In this document: piece by piece, positions 53,589-63,018 of the stretch | Position numbering within the stretch: position 1 is the first letter of the stretch | Layout of the letters: every line of letters begins with the position of its first letter | Source of the DNA: Bacteroidales bacterium | Lineage (GTDB): Bacteria > Bacteroidota > Bacteroidia > Bacteroidales > Marinilabiliaceae | DNA length: 64,000 nt | NCBI GenBank assembly: GCA_024401365.1 | Contig: JAKSLE010000002.1 | Coordinates: 62,001 to 126,000, forward strand | Reading direction: 5' to 3' | The notes under the pieces: generated by a model | Told to the model about the DNA's origin: nothing | Seen by the model: only the letters and a program-made list of their open reading frames with translations | Databases searched by the model: none | Position numbers and translations under genes: made by a program

Positions 53589-54299
53589 ATGCTAGAAGAT
53601 CTTAAAGAGAAAGTATTCAAGGCTAACCTCGATTTGGTAAAGCAGGGCCTTGTAATCTTCACATGGGGTAACGTTAGCGGTATCGACCGCGAGAAGGGCC
53701 TCGTAGTCATCAAACCTTCAGGCGTCAGCTATGACGATATGAAGGCTTCGGATATGGTTGTAGTCGACCTCAATACTGGCAAGGTAGTAGAGGGCGACCT
53801 GAACCCATCTTCTGATACCCCTACCCACCTCGTACTATATAGAGCTTTCCCTAATATCCAGGGCGTGGTTCACACACACTCTACCTACGCTACAGCTTTC
53901 GCTCAGGCAGGTCAGGATATCCCTAATATCGGTACTACTCACGCCGATTACTTCTATAAGGCTATCCCATGTACTCGCGATATGACTAAGGAGGAGGTAG
54001 AGGGTCAATACGAACTCGAGACAGGTAATGTAATTGTAGATGAAATTCTCAACATCCGCAAGATCAACCCCGACCACACTCCAGCTGTTCTCGTAAAGAA
54101 TCATGGTCCTTTCTCATGGGGTACATCTCCAGACAATGCAGTTTACAATGCAAAGGTTATGGAGCAGTGCGCTAAGATGGCTTTCATCAGCTTCTCTATC
54201 AACCCTATGACTACAATGAACCCTCTCCTCGTAGAGAAGCACTACAACCGTAAACACGGCCCTAACGCTTACTACGGACAGAAGGGTCAAAAACACTAA
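53589..54299 (+). CDS. araD: L-ribulose-5-phosphate 4-epimerase
   Basis: The 236-aa protein belongs to the class II aldolase/epimerase family: [20 protein letters not shown] with SGVSYDDM, then the zinc site [17 protein letters not shown] and the catalytic and metal region [17 protein letters not shown], and [19 protein letters not shown]. It converts L-ribulose 5-phosphate into D-xylulose 5-phosphate. ATG at 53589 ([20 protein letters not shown]) is usual. It follows the symporter by 81 bases and precedes araA by 130; that gap holds only AT-rich repeats of TATATA type and no gene. Confidence 0.96.
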   Translation: MLEDLKEKVFKANLDLVKQGLVIFTWGNVSGIDREKGLVVIKPSGVSYDDMKASDMVVVDLNTGKVVEGDLNPSSDTPTHLVLYRAFPNIQGVVHTHSTYATAFAQAGQDIPNIGTTHADYFYKAIPCTRDMTKEEVEGQYELETGNVIVDEILNIRKINPDHTPAVLVKNHGPFSWGTSPDNAVYNAKVMEQCAKMAFISFSINPMTTMNPLLVEKHYNRKHGPNAYYGQKGQKH

Positions 54300-54429
54300 T
54301 TTTTACTTCTATGCCTACTGTATATGACTTCTATATACGCTCTATATAGACAGTATATATACAGAGACTAACCATAGCAAGTGATAAATATTTAGAATAA
54401 ACAATCAAAAGATATAATACATACAGTAT

Positions 54430-55971
54430 ATGGCAAAAGCATTTGATAATCTAGAGATTTGGTGGCTTTCTGGTACTCAGTTGCTCTACGGTGAGCAGGT
54501 TTTGGGTCAGGTCGACGCACACTCTAATGAGATGATCGCTGGCCTCAACGCAAGCGGTAATATCCCTGTTAAAATAGTATACAAGGGCACAGTTAAGTCA
54601 GCTCAGGAGGCAGAAAACCTCATGAAGGCTGCTAATAGCGACGATAAGTGCGCAGGTGTCATCACTTGGATGCACACTTTCTCTCCAGCTAAAATGTGGA
54701 TCAAGGGCCTCCAGGCTTTGCAAAAGCCTCTCTGCCATTTCCACACTCAGTTCAATGCCGAGATTCCTTGGAACGAAATCGATATGGATTTCATGAACCT
54801 CAACCAGTCTGCTCACGGCGATATCGAGTTCGGCCACGCTTGTACTCGTATGCGCGTAGCTCGTAAGGTGGTTGTTGGCTTCTGGAAGGATGTCAACGCT
54901 CAGAAGCAGATCGGCGTATGGTCGCGCGTAGCAGCTGCAGTTGCCGACGCTAAGAAGACTCGCTGCCTCATGTTCGGTATGAATATGAACAACGTATCTG
55001 TAACTGATGGCGATCGCGTTGAGTTTGAGCAGCGTCTTGGTTATCATGTTGATTACTATCCAGTATCTTCTTTGATGAACTATTTCAAGAAGGTAACAGA
55101 TGCTGATGTTGATGCTCTCGTTGAGACATATAAGAAGGAGTATACTATCAAGATCGATGAGTCTGGCGAAAAGGTATACTGGGAGAAGGTTCGCAATGCT
55201 GCTAAGGCAGAAATCGCTATCCGTCGCGTATTGAAGGATGAGAATGCTACTGTATTCACAACTAACTTCGACGACCTTGGTGATGCTGATATCAATGATC
55301 CTAATTTCTGTGGTTTCGACCAGATTCCAGGTCTCGCTTCACAGCGTTTGATGGCCGAGGGTATCGGGTTCGGTGCTGAGGGCGACTGGAAGACAGCTTG
55401 TCTCTGCCGTTCTTTGTGGATCATGAACCAGGGTCTTCCAAAGGGCTGCTCTTTCCTTGAGGACTACACTCTCAACTTTGCAGAGAAGCAGACTTCAATC
55501 CTCCAAAGCCACATGCTCGAGGTTTGTCCTATGATCGCATCGGATAAGCCAAAACTCGAGGTTCATATGCTCGGTATCGGTATCCGTAACCAGTTCACAG
55601 CTCGTCTAGTGTTTACTTCTAAGACTGGTGCTGGTATCAAGGCTACTGTTGTTGACCTTGGCAACCGCTTCCGCCTCATCACACAAGAGGTTGAGTGCAT
55701 CGAGCCTAAGCCAATGCCAAAGCTCCCTGTTGCATCAGCACTCTGGGTACCACAGCCAACATTCGAGATCGGTGCAGGTGCTTGGATTCTCGCAGGTGGT
55801 ACACACCATAGCGCATTCTCATACGACCTCACTGCAGAGTATTGGGAGGATTTCGCAGAGATGACAGGTATCGAGTTCATCAACATCGACAAGAATACAA
55901 CAATCAGCGGCTTCAAGCAGCAGCTTCGCAACAACGAGGTTTATTACATGCTCAATAAGGCGCTTAAATAA
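54430..55971 (+). CDS. araA: L-arabinose isomerase
   Basis: The 513-aa protein starts MAKAFDNLEIWWLSGTQLLY. Active-site elements are kept: MAEGIGFGAEGDWK near residue 308 (first metal Glu), FLEDYTL near 343 (second Glu), SHMLEVCP near 360 (His) and GGTHHS near 457 (His). It makes L-ribulose from L-arabinose with Mn2+ in the cytosol. The first part uses rare-free, GC-ended codons while from about 55020 codons become more T-ended, a change within one gene that may be recombination. Downstream lies an AT-rich repeat. Confidence 0.98.
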   Translation: MAKAFDNLEIWWLSGTQLLYGEQVLGQVDAHSNEMIAGLNASGNIPVKIVYKGTVKSAQEAENLMKAANSDDKCAGVITWMHTFSPAKMWIKGLQALQKPLCHFHTQFNAEIPWNEIDMDFMNLNQSAHGDIEFGHACTRMRVARKVVVGFWKDVNAQKQIGVWSRVAAAVADAKKTRCLMFGMNMNNVSVTDGDRVEFEQRLGYHVDYYPVSSLMNYFKKVTDADVDALVETYKKEYTIKIDESGEKVYWEKVRNAAKAEIAIRRVLKDENATVFTTNFDDLGDADINDPNFCGFDQIPGLASQRLMAEGIGFGAEGDWKTACLCRSLWIMNQGLPKGCSFLEDYTLNFAEKQTSILQSHMLEVCPMIASDKPKLEVHMLGIGIRNQFTARLVFTSKTGAGIKATVVDLGNRFRLITQEVECIEPKPMPKLPVASALWVPQPTFEIGAGAWILAGGTHHSAFSYDLTAEYWEDFAEMTGIEFINIDKNTTISGFKQQLRNNEVYYMLNKALK

Positions 55972-55976
55972 TTTAT

Positions 55977-56029
55977 AATTGACAATTGATAATTGGTAAT
56001 TATGTTTTCATGATTATCAATTATCTTTG
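55977..56029 (+). repeat. AATTG-type short repeats and a possible internal promoter
   Basis: AATTGACAATTGATAATTGG and a mirrored TTATCAATTATC fill the gap between araA and araB. TATCTTTG at 56022-56029 is a full -7 match, 21 bases before the araB ATG. Such AATTGA repeats are frequent between Bacteroidota genes. It may give araB and downstream genes a second promoter. Confidence 0.5.
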
Positions 56030-56050
56030 TCTTTTGTTTTGTATCATAAG

Positions 56051-57643
56051 ATGAAGAATTTTATTGAATCTGGTAAGGCCATTCTTGGTATCGAGTTTGG
56101 TTCTACACGTATAAAGGCTGTTCTTATCGATGATAATAATAAGCCTATCGCTCAGGGTAGCCATGCTTGGGAGAATCAGCTCGTAGATGGTCTCTGGACA
56201 TATTCTATAGACGCTATCTGGGCTGGTCTTCAGGATTGCTACGCTGATCTCTGCAAGGACGTAAAAAAGCAGTATGGTTGCGATATTACTAAACTCGCAG
56301 CTATCGGTATCAGTGCCATGATGCACGGCTATATGGCTTTCAACGAGAAGGATGAGATCCTCGTTCCTTTCCGTACTTGGAGAAATACTAATACTGGCGC
56401 AGCAGCTGCTGAGCTTTCTAAGCTCTTCAACTATAATATTCCTCTTCGTTGGAGCATCTCTCACCTCTACCAGTGCATCCTTAACAACGATGCTCATGTC
56501 AAGGATATCAAGTTCCAGACTACTTTGGCTGGTTATATCCACTGGCAGCTCACTGGAGAGAAGGTTCTCGGCGTAGGCGACGCTTCTGGTATGATTCCTG
56601 TCGACCCAGAGACTAAGTCTTACAATGCTGAGATGGTTGATAAGTTCAATAAGCTTATCGCTCCTAAGGGTTATAGCTGGACTCTCCTCGATATCTTCCC
56701 TAAGGTTCTCGTAGCTGGCGAAAATGCTGGCGTACTCACAGCAGAGGGTGCTAAGAAGCTCGACGTATCTGGTAAGCTTCAGGCTGGTATTCCTTTCTGT
56801 GCTCCAGAGGGTGATGCCGGTACAGGTATGGTTGCTACTAACGCTGTTAAGCAGCGCACTGGTAACGTATCTGCAGGTACTTCTTCTTTCTCTATGATTG
56901 TTCTCGAGAAGGATCTCTCTAAGCCTTATGAGCCTATCGATATGGTTACAACTCCTGATGGTAGCCTCGTAGCTATGGTTCACTGCAACAACTGTACTTC
57001 CGACCTCAATGCTTGGGTGGGTCTCTTCAAGGAGTCTCTCGAACTTATGGGCCATAAGGTTGATATGGACGAACTCTATGGCAAACTTTACAATAACGCT
57101 CTTACAGGTGATGCTGATTGTGGTGGTCTCTTGGCTTATAACTACATCTCTGGTGAGCCTGTAGCTGACTCAAGCCTCACAGAGGGTCGCCCTATGTTCG
57201 TTCGCTCTGCTAATGATAAGTTCAACCTTGCCAACTTCATGCGTGTTCACCTCTATGGCTCTATCGGCGTATTGAAGTTGGGTAATGATATCCTCCTCAA
57301 GGAGGAGAAGATCAAGATCGATCGCATCACAGGTCATGGCGGTTTGTTCCGTACCAAGGGCGTAGGTCAGCGTGTTCTCGCTGCTGCTTTGAACTCTCCT
57401 ATCTCTGTAATGGAGACAGCTGGTGAGGGTGGCGCTTGGGGTATCGCTCTCCTCGCAGCTTATGTCGTAAATAACGATAAGAAGCAGAATCTCGCCGATT
57501 ACCTCGATTCTAAGGTATTCGCAGGTAATACAGGCGTAGAGATCGCTCCTACAGCCGAGGATGTTGCAGGCTTCAATGCATATATCGAGACCTACAAGGC
57601 TGGTATCGCTATAGAGAAGGCTGCCGTAGCAAACAAGAAATAA
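56051..57643 (+). CDS. araB: L-ribulokinase (FGGY kinase)
   Basis: From [20 protein letters not shown] the protein is 530 aa. The TTG at 56027 would add eight residues but falls in the leader. FGGY signatures: [15 protein letters not shown] (ATP-phosphate loop), [30 protein letters not shown] with the catalytic Asp, [14 protein letters not shown], and [20 protein letters not shown]. It phosphorylates L-ribulose. Codons are richer in GTT/GCT than those of araD, as in the 3' half of araA. The gene is 16 bases from the lipoprotein epimerase gene downstream. Confidence 0.93.
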   Translation: MKNFIESGKAILGIEFGSTRIKAVLIDDNNKPIAQGSHAWENQLVDGLWTYSIDAIWAGLQDCYADLCKDVKKQYGCDITKLAAIGISAMMHGYMAFNEKDEILVPFRTWRNTNTGAAAAELSKLFNYNIPLRWSISHLYQCILNNDAHVKDIKFQTTLAGYIHWQLTGEKVLGVGDASGMIPVDPETKSYNAEMVDKFNKLIAPKGYSWTLLDIFPKVLVAGENAGVLTAEGAKKLDVSGKLQAGIPFCAPEGDAGTGMVATNAVKQRTGNVSAGTSSFSMIVLEKDLSKPYEPIDMVTTPDGSLVAMVHCNNCTSDLNAWVGLFKESLELMGHKVDMDELYGKLYNNALTGDADCGGLLAYNYISGEPVADSSLTEGRPMFVRSANDKFNLANFMRVHLYGSIGVLKLGNDILLKEEKIKIDRITGHGGLFRTKGVGQRVLAAALNSPISVMETAGEGGAWGIALLAAYVVNNDKKQNLADYLDSKVFAGNTGVEIAPTAEDVAGFNAYIETYKAGIAIEKAAVANKK

Positions 57644-57658
57644 CATTCACATACGCAT

Positions 57659-58819
57659 ATGAAAAAAACTATTCTAAGTCTTGTTTCTGCACTCGCTCTT
57701 ATCTCTTGTGCACAGCAAGCAAAGGAACCTGCACTCGGTCTCACAGAGGAGCAGTTCGGTACCGCAGAGTACGACGGTCAGCAGGTTAAGCTCTACACTA
57801 TCAAGAACGCTAATGGCATGGTAGCTCAGCTCACCAACCAGGGTGCTAAGCTCGTTAGCCTCTACGCTCCTGATAAGAACGGTAAGATGGAGGACGTAGT
57901 TCTCGGTTACCCAACAGCTGCTAAGTACGCTGAGTGCGACCAGGCTAAGGGTATCGGCGAGCCTTTCTTCGGCGCAACTATCGGTCGTTATGGCAACCGC
58001 ATCGCTGGTGGTACTTTCGTTATCGATGGCGAGACAACTAATGTTGAAATCAACGAGCAACCTAACAAGAGCCTCCACGGCGGTAGCAAGGGTTACCATT
58101 CTCAGATGTGGACAGTTAAGGAGCAGACCGAGAATAAGGTTGTCTTCACTCTCCACGATGCCGATGGCACTATGGGCTACAAGGGTAATGTTGACGTTGA
58201 GTTGACATACGAGATGTGCGACTGCAATGGCCTTAAGCTTACTTACAAGGCTACTACAGACGCTCCAACAGCTATCAACCTCACTCACCACTCGTTCTTC
58301 AACCTCAACGGTGAAGGCGCAGAGACTGTCAACGACCATATCTTGATGATCCCTTCTAACGAGATTACAGCTGTAGATCCAGTCCTCATCCCAACAGGCG
58401 AACTTATGCCAGTTGAGGGGACTGCTTTCGACTTCAATACTCCTCACGCTATCGCTGATAGCATCGAGAGCCAACACCCTCAGATGTTGATCGGTGGCGG
58501 TTACGACCACAACTGGGTACTCTCTTCTGAGGCCGACGAGAATGGTCTCCGTGTGGCTGCCGAGGTAGTAGCTGCTAAGTCGGGCCGTAAGATGACTGTC
58601 CTCACAACTGAGCCTGGCGTTCAGTTCTATGGCGGTAACTTCCTCAACAATACTCAGGTTGGTAAGAGCGGCAAGACATACGCTAAGCGTTCTGCCCTCT
58701 GCTTGGAGACTCAGCATTTCCCAGATTCTCCAAACCACGACAATTTCCCTTCTACTATCCTCCGTCCAGGCGAGACATACAACCACGTATGTATCTACAG
58801 GTTCGGCGTAGTTAAGTAA
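57659..58819 (+). CDS. Aldose 1-epimerase, exported lipoprotein form
   Basis: The 386-aa protein begins MKKTILSLVSALALISCAQQ, a lipoprotein signal with lipobox LISC, so it acts in the periplasm or at the outer membrane. The galactose mutarotase motifs are GATIGRYGNRIAGG, KSLHGGSKGYHSQMW, NLTHHSFFNLNGEG with the catalytic His, GGYDHNWVL, and FYGGNFLNNTQ with the terminal ETQHFPDSPNHDNFPST. It equilibrates sugar anomers before or during uptake. It is the last gene before a terminator and has a cytosolic paralogue just downstream. Confidence 0.93.
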   Translation: MKKTILSLVSALALISCAQQAKEPALGLTEEQFGTAEYDGQQVKLYTIKNANGMVAQLTNQGAKLVSLYAPDKNGKMEDVVLGYPTAAKYAECDQAKGIGEPFFGATIGRYGNRIAGGTFVIDGETTNVEINEQPNKSLHGGSKGYHSQMWTVKEQTENKVVFTLHDADGTMGYKGNVDVELTYEMCDCNGLKLTYKATTDAPTAINLTHHSFFNLNGEGAETVNDHILMIPSNEITAVDPVLIPTGELMPVEGTAFDFNTPHAIADSIESQHPQMLIGGGYDHNWVLSSEADENGLRVAAEVVAAKSGRKMTVLTTEPGVQFYGGNFLNNTQVGKSGKTYAKRSALCLETQHFPDSPNHDNFPSTILRPGETYNHVCIYRFGVVK

Positions 58820-58839
58820 ACATTACTTCTCAATATTTT

Positions 58840-58872
58840 AAGAGCGGCGAGTTTTCGTCGCTCTTTTTTTTA
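58840..58872 (+). terminator. Terminator of the arabinose operon
   Basis: AAGAGCGGCGA (58840-58850) pairs with TCGTCGCTCTT (58855-58865), with one G-T wobble, followed by seven or more T. Confidence 0.9.
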
Positions 58873-58906
58873 TTTCATTTCTCCCATCACGTACGTCGTA
58901 ATAATT

Positions 58907-58937
58907 TTTGCTTTTTTACAAAAGTATGTACATTTGC
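58907..58937 (+). promoter_or_regulatory. Full consensus promoter (TTTG-N19-TACATTTG)
   Basis: TTTG at 58907-58910 and TACATTTG at 58930-58937 are 19 bases apart, a perfect Bacteroidota housekeeping promoter. It drives the second epimerase, giving a leader of roughly 90 bases before the ATG at 59032. Confidence 0.8.
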
Positions 58938-59031
58938 GATAGGAAGGCAAGTTCTTTTGCATGACGCCTCCTTCACCGTGGATGCCCACAGTATTTATGC
59001 AAAAACGAATAATTATTGTACAATTAAATAG

Positions 59032-60150
59032 ATGCAAAGCGCAATGGCAGCATTAAATGAAAAATTGGGTCTTTGTCCTAAGACCTTCGGCGAAGCCACA
59101 GTAGATGGCAAGTTAGTTAAGCTCTATACTCTCAAGAATGAGAAGACTGGTATGGTTGCCCAGTTGATCAACCACGGAGCTAAGTTGGTTACTCTCTATG
59201 TACCAGACGCAAAGGGCGAGTTCGCCGACGTAGTTCTCGGCTACAGCACATTGGCCGAATACCTCGCTTGCGATAACGCTAAGGGCGTAGGTGAACCTTT
59301 CTTCGGCGCAACTATCGGTCGTTACGGCAATCGTATCGGCAAGGGTAAGTTCTCTATCGACGGCGTTGAGTACCAGGTAGAGGTCAACGAAAACCAAAAC
59401 TCCCTCCACGGCGGTACACAGGGCTTCTATGCTAAGGCTTTCGACGCCAACCAGATCGACGATAAGACTATCGAGTTCACATATACTTCTGCCGACGGCG
59501 AAATGGGATACCCAGGTAACCTCACAATGAAGCTCACATACACACTCTGTGACTGTGGCTCTTTGAAGCTTATCTATTCGGCTACAACAGATAAACCTAC
59601 TCTTTGTAACCTCACTCACCACTCGTTCTTCAACCTCTCTGGTGAGGGTAACCCAACAATCTGCGACGAAAAAATCCAGATCTTCGCCGATAGCATTACT
59701 CCAGTAGATAACGCTCTCATCCCAACAGGCGAAATCATGCCAGTAGACGGCACTCCTTTCGACCTCCGTAAACTTACCGTAATCGGCGACGGCATCGATG
59801 CCAACCACGAGCAAATTAAACTCGGTGGAGGCTACGACCATAACTGGGTACTCTCAGAGAAGCCAGATGCCGAAGGCCTCCGTAAGGCTGCTTTGGTAGT
59901 CGACGACAAGAGCGGTCGTACTATGACAGTCCTCACAACTGAGCCTTCTATGCAGTTCTATGCAGGAAACTTCCTCAATGGTACTCAGAAGGGTAAGAGC
60001 GGCGTAATGTACGCTCGCCGTTCAGCTTTGTGCCTCGAGACTCAGCACTACCCTGATTCGCCAAATCATGCCAACTTCCCTTCTACCGTCCTCCGTCCAG
60101 GTGAGACATACCACCACGTATGTATCTACAAGTTCGACGTTAAGAAGTAA
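59032..60150 (+). CDS. galM: Aldose 1-epimerase, cytosolic form
   Basis: The 372-aa protein has no signal peptide (MQSAMAALNEKLGLCPKTFG). Motifs: GATIGRYGNRIGKG, NSLHGGTQGFYAKAF, NLTHHSFFNLSGEG (catalytic His), GGYDHNWVL and AGNFLNGTQKGKSG. It is about 60 percent similar by eye to the lipoprotein paralogue upstream, so the two come from a duplication with one copy exported. It has its own promoter and terminator. It supplies the proper anomer of arabinose or other sugars to cytosolic enzymes. A start at M4 (59041) is possible. Confidence 0.93.
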   Translation: MQSAMAALNEKLGLCPKTFGEATVDGKLVKLYTLKNEKTGMVAQLINHGAKLVTLYVPDAKGEFADVVLGYSTLAEYLACDNAKGVGEPFFGATIGRYGNRIGKGKFSIDGVEYQVEVNENQNSLHGGTQGFYAKAFDANQIDDKTIEFTYTSADGEMGYPGNLTMKLTYTLCDCGSLKLIYSATTDKPTLCNLTHHSFFNLSGEGNPTICDEKIQIFADSITPVDNALIPTGEIMPVDGTPFDLRKLTVIGDGIDANHEQIKLGGGYDHNWVLSEKPDAEGLRKAALVVDDKSGRTMTVLTTEPSMQFYAGNFLNGTQKGKSGVMYARRSALCLETQHYPDSPNHANFPSTVLRPGETYHHVCIYKFDVKK

Positions 60151-60182
60151 TATACAAAATCCCCAAATTAAGTATATTTTCT

Positions 60183-60216
60183 AAGGGCGTACCTTCACGG
60201 GTACACCCTTTTTTCT
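60183..60216 (+). terminator. Terminator of the second epimerase gene
   Basis: AAGGGCGTACC (60183-60193) pairs with GGTACACCCTT (60200-60210), one mismatch, followed by TTTTTC. The rest of the gap to 60446 is AT-rich with repeated CTTATA elements (TTATACCTCGCTTATACCTC around 60290-60325); no gene is seen. Confidence 0.85.
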
Positions 60217-60446
60217 TCCCCGCCACCACTACTCCCATACAAACAAAACACATAAAAATCATTACCCTACCCTCCCCCTCATTTCTCTTATACCTCGCTT
60301 ATACCTCCCTTATATCACGCTTATAGCAGAGAGGACCCAAACTACCTTAATATTCCTCACAATTAACATAACTCTGCAACAGAGCTATTTCCCCATTTCA
60401 CACTTCTATAAGTTTGATATCTCATCTTGAAAATTATGCTAAAAAA

Positions 60447-60477
60447 CTTGCATATAAGTGAAAACTCATTAACTTTG
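60447..60477 (+). promoter_or_regulatory. Promoter of the coiled-coil/zapA unit (CTTG-N19-TAACTTTG)
   Basis: CTTG at 60447-60450 and TAACTTTG at 60470-60477 are 19 bases apart, close to consensus. The box lies 24 bases before the ATG at 60502, supporting that start over the one at 60427. Confidence 0.7.
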
Positions 60478-60501
60478 CAATCGCATAAAAATATTCGTTT
60501 G

Positions 60502-60801
60502 ATGAGTGACTCTAGCGTTGAAATAGTTCAAAGACTTGAAAATAAAGTCAATCAGCTAGTTACGCTTTACAACGAGCAACGCCAAAAGAACGCTGCTCTT
60601 GTAAAAGAGAACATACAGCTAAAGTCAGACATCGAAGAGAAAAACAGCCAGCTAGCAGATATTACTGATAGGTTTAATATCTTCAGAACAGCATCAGGAT
60701 TAGCTGGAAACGGATCTCAGACAGAACGAGACAACGCTCGCAAACGAATAGAAAAACTAGTGCGGGAAATAGACAAGTGCATTGCACTACTAAATCAATG
60801 A
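60502..60801 (+). CDS. Small coiled-coil protein before zapA
   Basis: The 99-aa protein MSDSSVEIVQRLENKVNQLV is a coiled coil up to about residue 60 (LVKENIQLKSDIEEKNSQLA), then a short IEKLVREIDKCIALLNQ helix. Its size, its coil and its place directly before zapA, with an ATGA overlap, suggest a ZapB-like division-ring partner; homology cannot be proven by eye. The open frame from 60427 is rejected since it starts upstream of the promoter. Confidence 0.7.
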   Translation: MSDSSVEIVQRLENKVNQLVTLYNEQRQKNAALVKENIQLKSDIEEKNSQLADITDRFNIFRTASGLAGNGSQTERDNARKRIEKLVREIDKCIALLNQ

Positions 60802-61121
60802 GTGATACTGCCGAATCAAATAAAAGTCAGAAAGTAACCGTCACATTCGAGGTGTTGGGCAAGAGGTACTCTCTCCCAGTAGCACCCGAAAGCGAAAGTG
60901 CATTTCGTCGTGCGGCAAAAAGACTGTCAGACCGTATCGGCCAGCTAGCCCAAAGATATAATGGTTCAAAGTTTTCTTTAGAGGATTTCTGCGTATACGC
61001 AGCTGTAGAGATTATTACCACCTGCTTCGAGGAGAAGGACAACAACCAAGAAGCAAGCACAATAAGTTCTCTCGTCTCTTTAGAGCAGAAACTGGACGAC
61101 ATATTACTGAGCATAGAGTAA
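60798..61121 (+). CDS. zapA: Cell division protein ZapA
   Basis: The 107-aa protein begins MSDTAESNKSQKVTVTFEVLG, followed by KRYSLPVAPESESAFRRAAK and LSDRIGQLAQRYNG, the ZapA N-terminal domain that binds FtsZ, and a C-terminal coiled coil (VSLEQKLDDILLSIE). LEDFCVYAAVEIITTCFEEK fits the family helix. It stabilises FtsZ bundles at midcell. Its ATG overlaps the stop of the previous gene, so they are coupled. A structured intergenic element and RNase Y follow. Confidence 0.88.
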   Translation: MSDTAESNKSQKVTVTFEVLGKRYSLPVAPESESAFRRAAKRLSDRIGQLAQRYNGSKFSLEDFCVYAAVEIITTCFEEKDNNQEASTISSLVSLEQKLDDILLSIE

Positions 61122-61160
61122 ACGCCTCAGCACCATAGCTGTCGCATATCTCCACCTCAT

Positions 61161-61265
61161 TATAAAATAAAACTATAGACCGCGCTGTGCAGACATTCGA
61201 CGCATAGTACCTACCCCCTCGGTACTGCTATGCTCAATGGTATTGTATAGCGCATTAATTTTATA
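61161..61265 (+). ncRNA. Structured intergenic RNA between zapA and rny (6S-like candidate)
   Basis: GCGCTGTGCAG (61182-61192) can pair with TTGTATAGCGC (61243-61253) in 11 pairs, including G-T pairs. Outside it TATAAAAT (61161-61168) pairs with ATTTTATA (61258-61265), and inside it GCATAGTACC (61202-61211) pairs with GGTAC and TATGC (61221-61233). The result is a long hairpin with internal bubbles. In gammaproteobacteria 6S RNA lies after zapA, which makes a 6S-like RNA one hypothesis; an rny leader element is the other. Confidence 0.42.
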
Positions 61266-61306
61266 TAAACGACAAATAATAACAAATACATACAACACAA
61301 AACATA

Positions 61307-62845
61307 ATGGATATCATAACAATAATAGTCGGTCTTGTAGGTATTGCTATTGGAGGCGGAGTGGTTTGGCTCCTGCTCAATACAGCACTGAAAAACCGCA
61401 GCAAGAAGATAATCCGCGAGGCAGAGGCCGAAGCTGAGGTTATCAAAAAGGAGAAAATTCTCCAGGCTAAGGAGAAATTCCTCGCTATGAAGACCGAGAA
61501 CGAGAAGGAGATCAACCAGCGCAACCAGAAGATGGCAGCTGCAGAGAACCGTGTTCGCCAAAAGGAACAATCGCTCGACCAAAAGACTAACGAACTCGCT
61601 CGTCGCTCAAAGGAGCTTGACGTAGTACGTGAGAAACTCGACAAGCAGGCAGAGACTATTGATAAGCGTAAGGAGGATATCGAAAAACTCCACAAGCAGA
61701 GCATCGAAAAACTCGAGGCTATTACTGGCATGAGCAGCGCACAGGCTAAGGAGCAACTCGTAGAGAGCCTTAAAGCCGAAGCTCGTACAGAGGCTATGTC
61801 CTACGTCAACGATATCATGGACGAGGCTAAAATCAATGCCAACAAGGAGGCTAAGAAGATCGTTCTCCAGACTATCCAACGCGTAGCAACAGAAACAGCT
61901 ATCGAGAACTCGGTAACTATCTTCCATATCGATTCCGACGAAATCAAGGGCCGTATCATCGGTCGCGAGGGTCGTAATATCCGCGCTCTCGAGGCAGCTA
62001 CAGGCGTTGAAATCATCGTCGACGATACTCCAGAGGCTATCGTACTCTCAGCTTTCGACCCTATGCGTCGTGAGATCGCTCGCCTCGCTTTGCACCAACT
62101 TGTGACTGACGGTCGTATCCACCCTGCTCGTATCGAGGAGGTTGTAAACAAAGTCCGTAAGCAGGTTGAGGAGGAGGTCCTCGAGACTGGTAAGCGTACA
62201 AGCATCGACCTCAGCATACACGGTCTCCACCCAGAGCTTATTAAGCTCATCGGTAAGATGAAGTACCGTTCTTCTTATGGTCAGAATCTTTTGCAGCACG
62301 CCCGCGAAACAGCTAACCTCTGCGCCGTAATGGCATCAGAACTTGGATTGAATGTCAAGAAGGCTAAGAGAGCTGGCCTCTTGCACGATATAGGTAAGGT
62401 TTCCGACGAGGAGCCTGAACTTCCACACGCAATCCTCGGTATGAAGCTTGCCGAGAAGTACAAGGAGAAGCCTGAAATCTGTAACGCTATCGGTGCTCAC
62501 CACGACGAGGTGGAAATGCAGACTCTCATCGCTCCTATCGTTCAAGTTTGTGATGCTATCAGTGGCGCCCGCCCAGGTGCTCGTCGCGAGATTATCGAGG
62601 CTTACATCAAGCGCCTCAACGACCTCGAGAATATGGCTCTCTCTTACCCAGGCGTTATCAAGACTTATGCTATCCAGGCTGGTCGTGAGCTCCGCGTTAT
62701 CGTAGGTAGCGAAAAGATTACCGACAAGGAGGCAGAGACAATATCATACGATTTGGCTCGCAAGATCCAGACCGAGATGACATACCCTGGTCAGGTTAAG
62801 ATTACAGTAATCCGTGAAACACGTGCTGTAAGCTACGCTAAGTAA
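61307..62845 (+). CDS. rny: Ribonuclease Y
   Basis: The 512-aa protein has an N-terminal membrane helix ([21 protein letters not shown]), a coiled coil up to about residue 190, a KH domain ([20 protein letters not shown], then [17 protein letters not shown]) and an HD domain with [15 protein letters not shown] near residue 358 and [10 protein letters not shown]. It is the endonuclease starting mRNA decay at the membrane. Length and order agree with the family. The start ATG at 61307 is preceded by an AT-rich leader with a hairpin. Confidence 0.97.
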   Translation: MDIITIIVGLVGIAIGGGVVWLLLNTALKNRSKKIIREAEAEAEVIKKEKILQAKEKFLAMKTENEKEINQRNQKMAAAENRVRQKEQSLDQKTNELARRSKELDVVREKLDKQAETIDKRKEDIEKLHKQSIEKLEAITGMSSAQAKEQLVESLKAEARTEAMSYVNDIMDEAKINANKEAKKIVLQTIQRVATETAIENSVTIFHIDSDEIKGRIIGREGRNIRALEAATGVEIIVDDTPEAIVLSAFDPMRREIARLALHQLVTDGRIHPARIEEVVNKVRKQVEEEVLETGKRTSIDLSIHGLHPELIKLIGKMKYRSSYGQNLLQHARETANLCAVMASELGLNVKKAKRAGLLHDIGKVSDEEPELPHAILGMKLAEKYKEKPEICNAIGAHHDEVEMQTLIAPIVQVCDAISGARPGARREIIEAYIKRLNDLENMALSYPGVIKTYAIQAGRELRVIVGSEKITDKEAETISYDLARKIQTEMTYPGQVKITVIRETRAVSYAK

Positions 62846-62868
62846 AAATTCATAATGTAGTTGATACG

Positions 62869-62902
62869 GAAGGGCTCCACGCTATGATTCGAGGAGTCCT
62901 TC
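62869..62902 (+). terminator. Terminator after rny
   Basis: GAAGGGCTCC (62869-62878) pairs with GGAGTCCTTC (62893-62902), one G-T pair, followed by TCTATTT. The U-run is weak. Confidence 0.6.
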
Positions 62903-62979
62903 TCTATTTCCCTCAAATACCTTGTTTGCTGCACACAACAATTCGGCAACACACATATTAACAGAATAGGTATTATGAC

Positions 62980-62987
62980 TACATTTG
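62980..62987 (+). promoter_or_regulatory. -7 box (TACATTTG) of the CE6-GH43 gene
   Basis: TACATTTG followed by CAG fits TAnnTTTG, 43 bases before the ATG at 63031. No -33 TTTG is seen at the right distance. Confidence 0.55.
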
Positions 62988-63018
62988 CAGTATTATAAAA
63001 GAATAATTAAACCATTAA

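Noticed and set aside
56021..58786. Long minus-strand frames (344 and 370 codons) opposite araB and the epimerase
   Set aside because: Shadows of strongly biased genes with no recognisable protein features.
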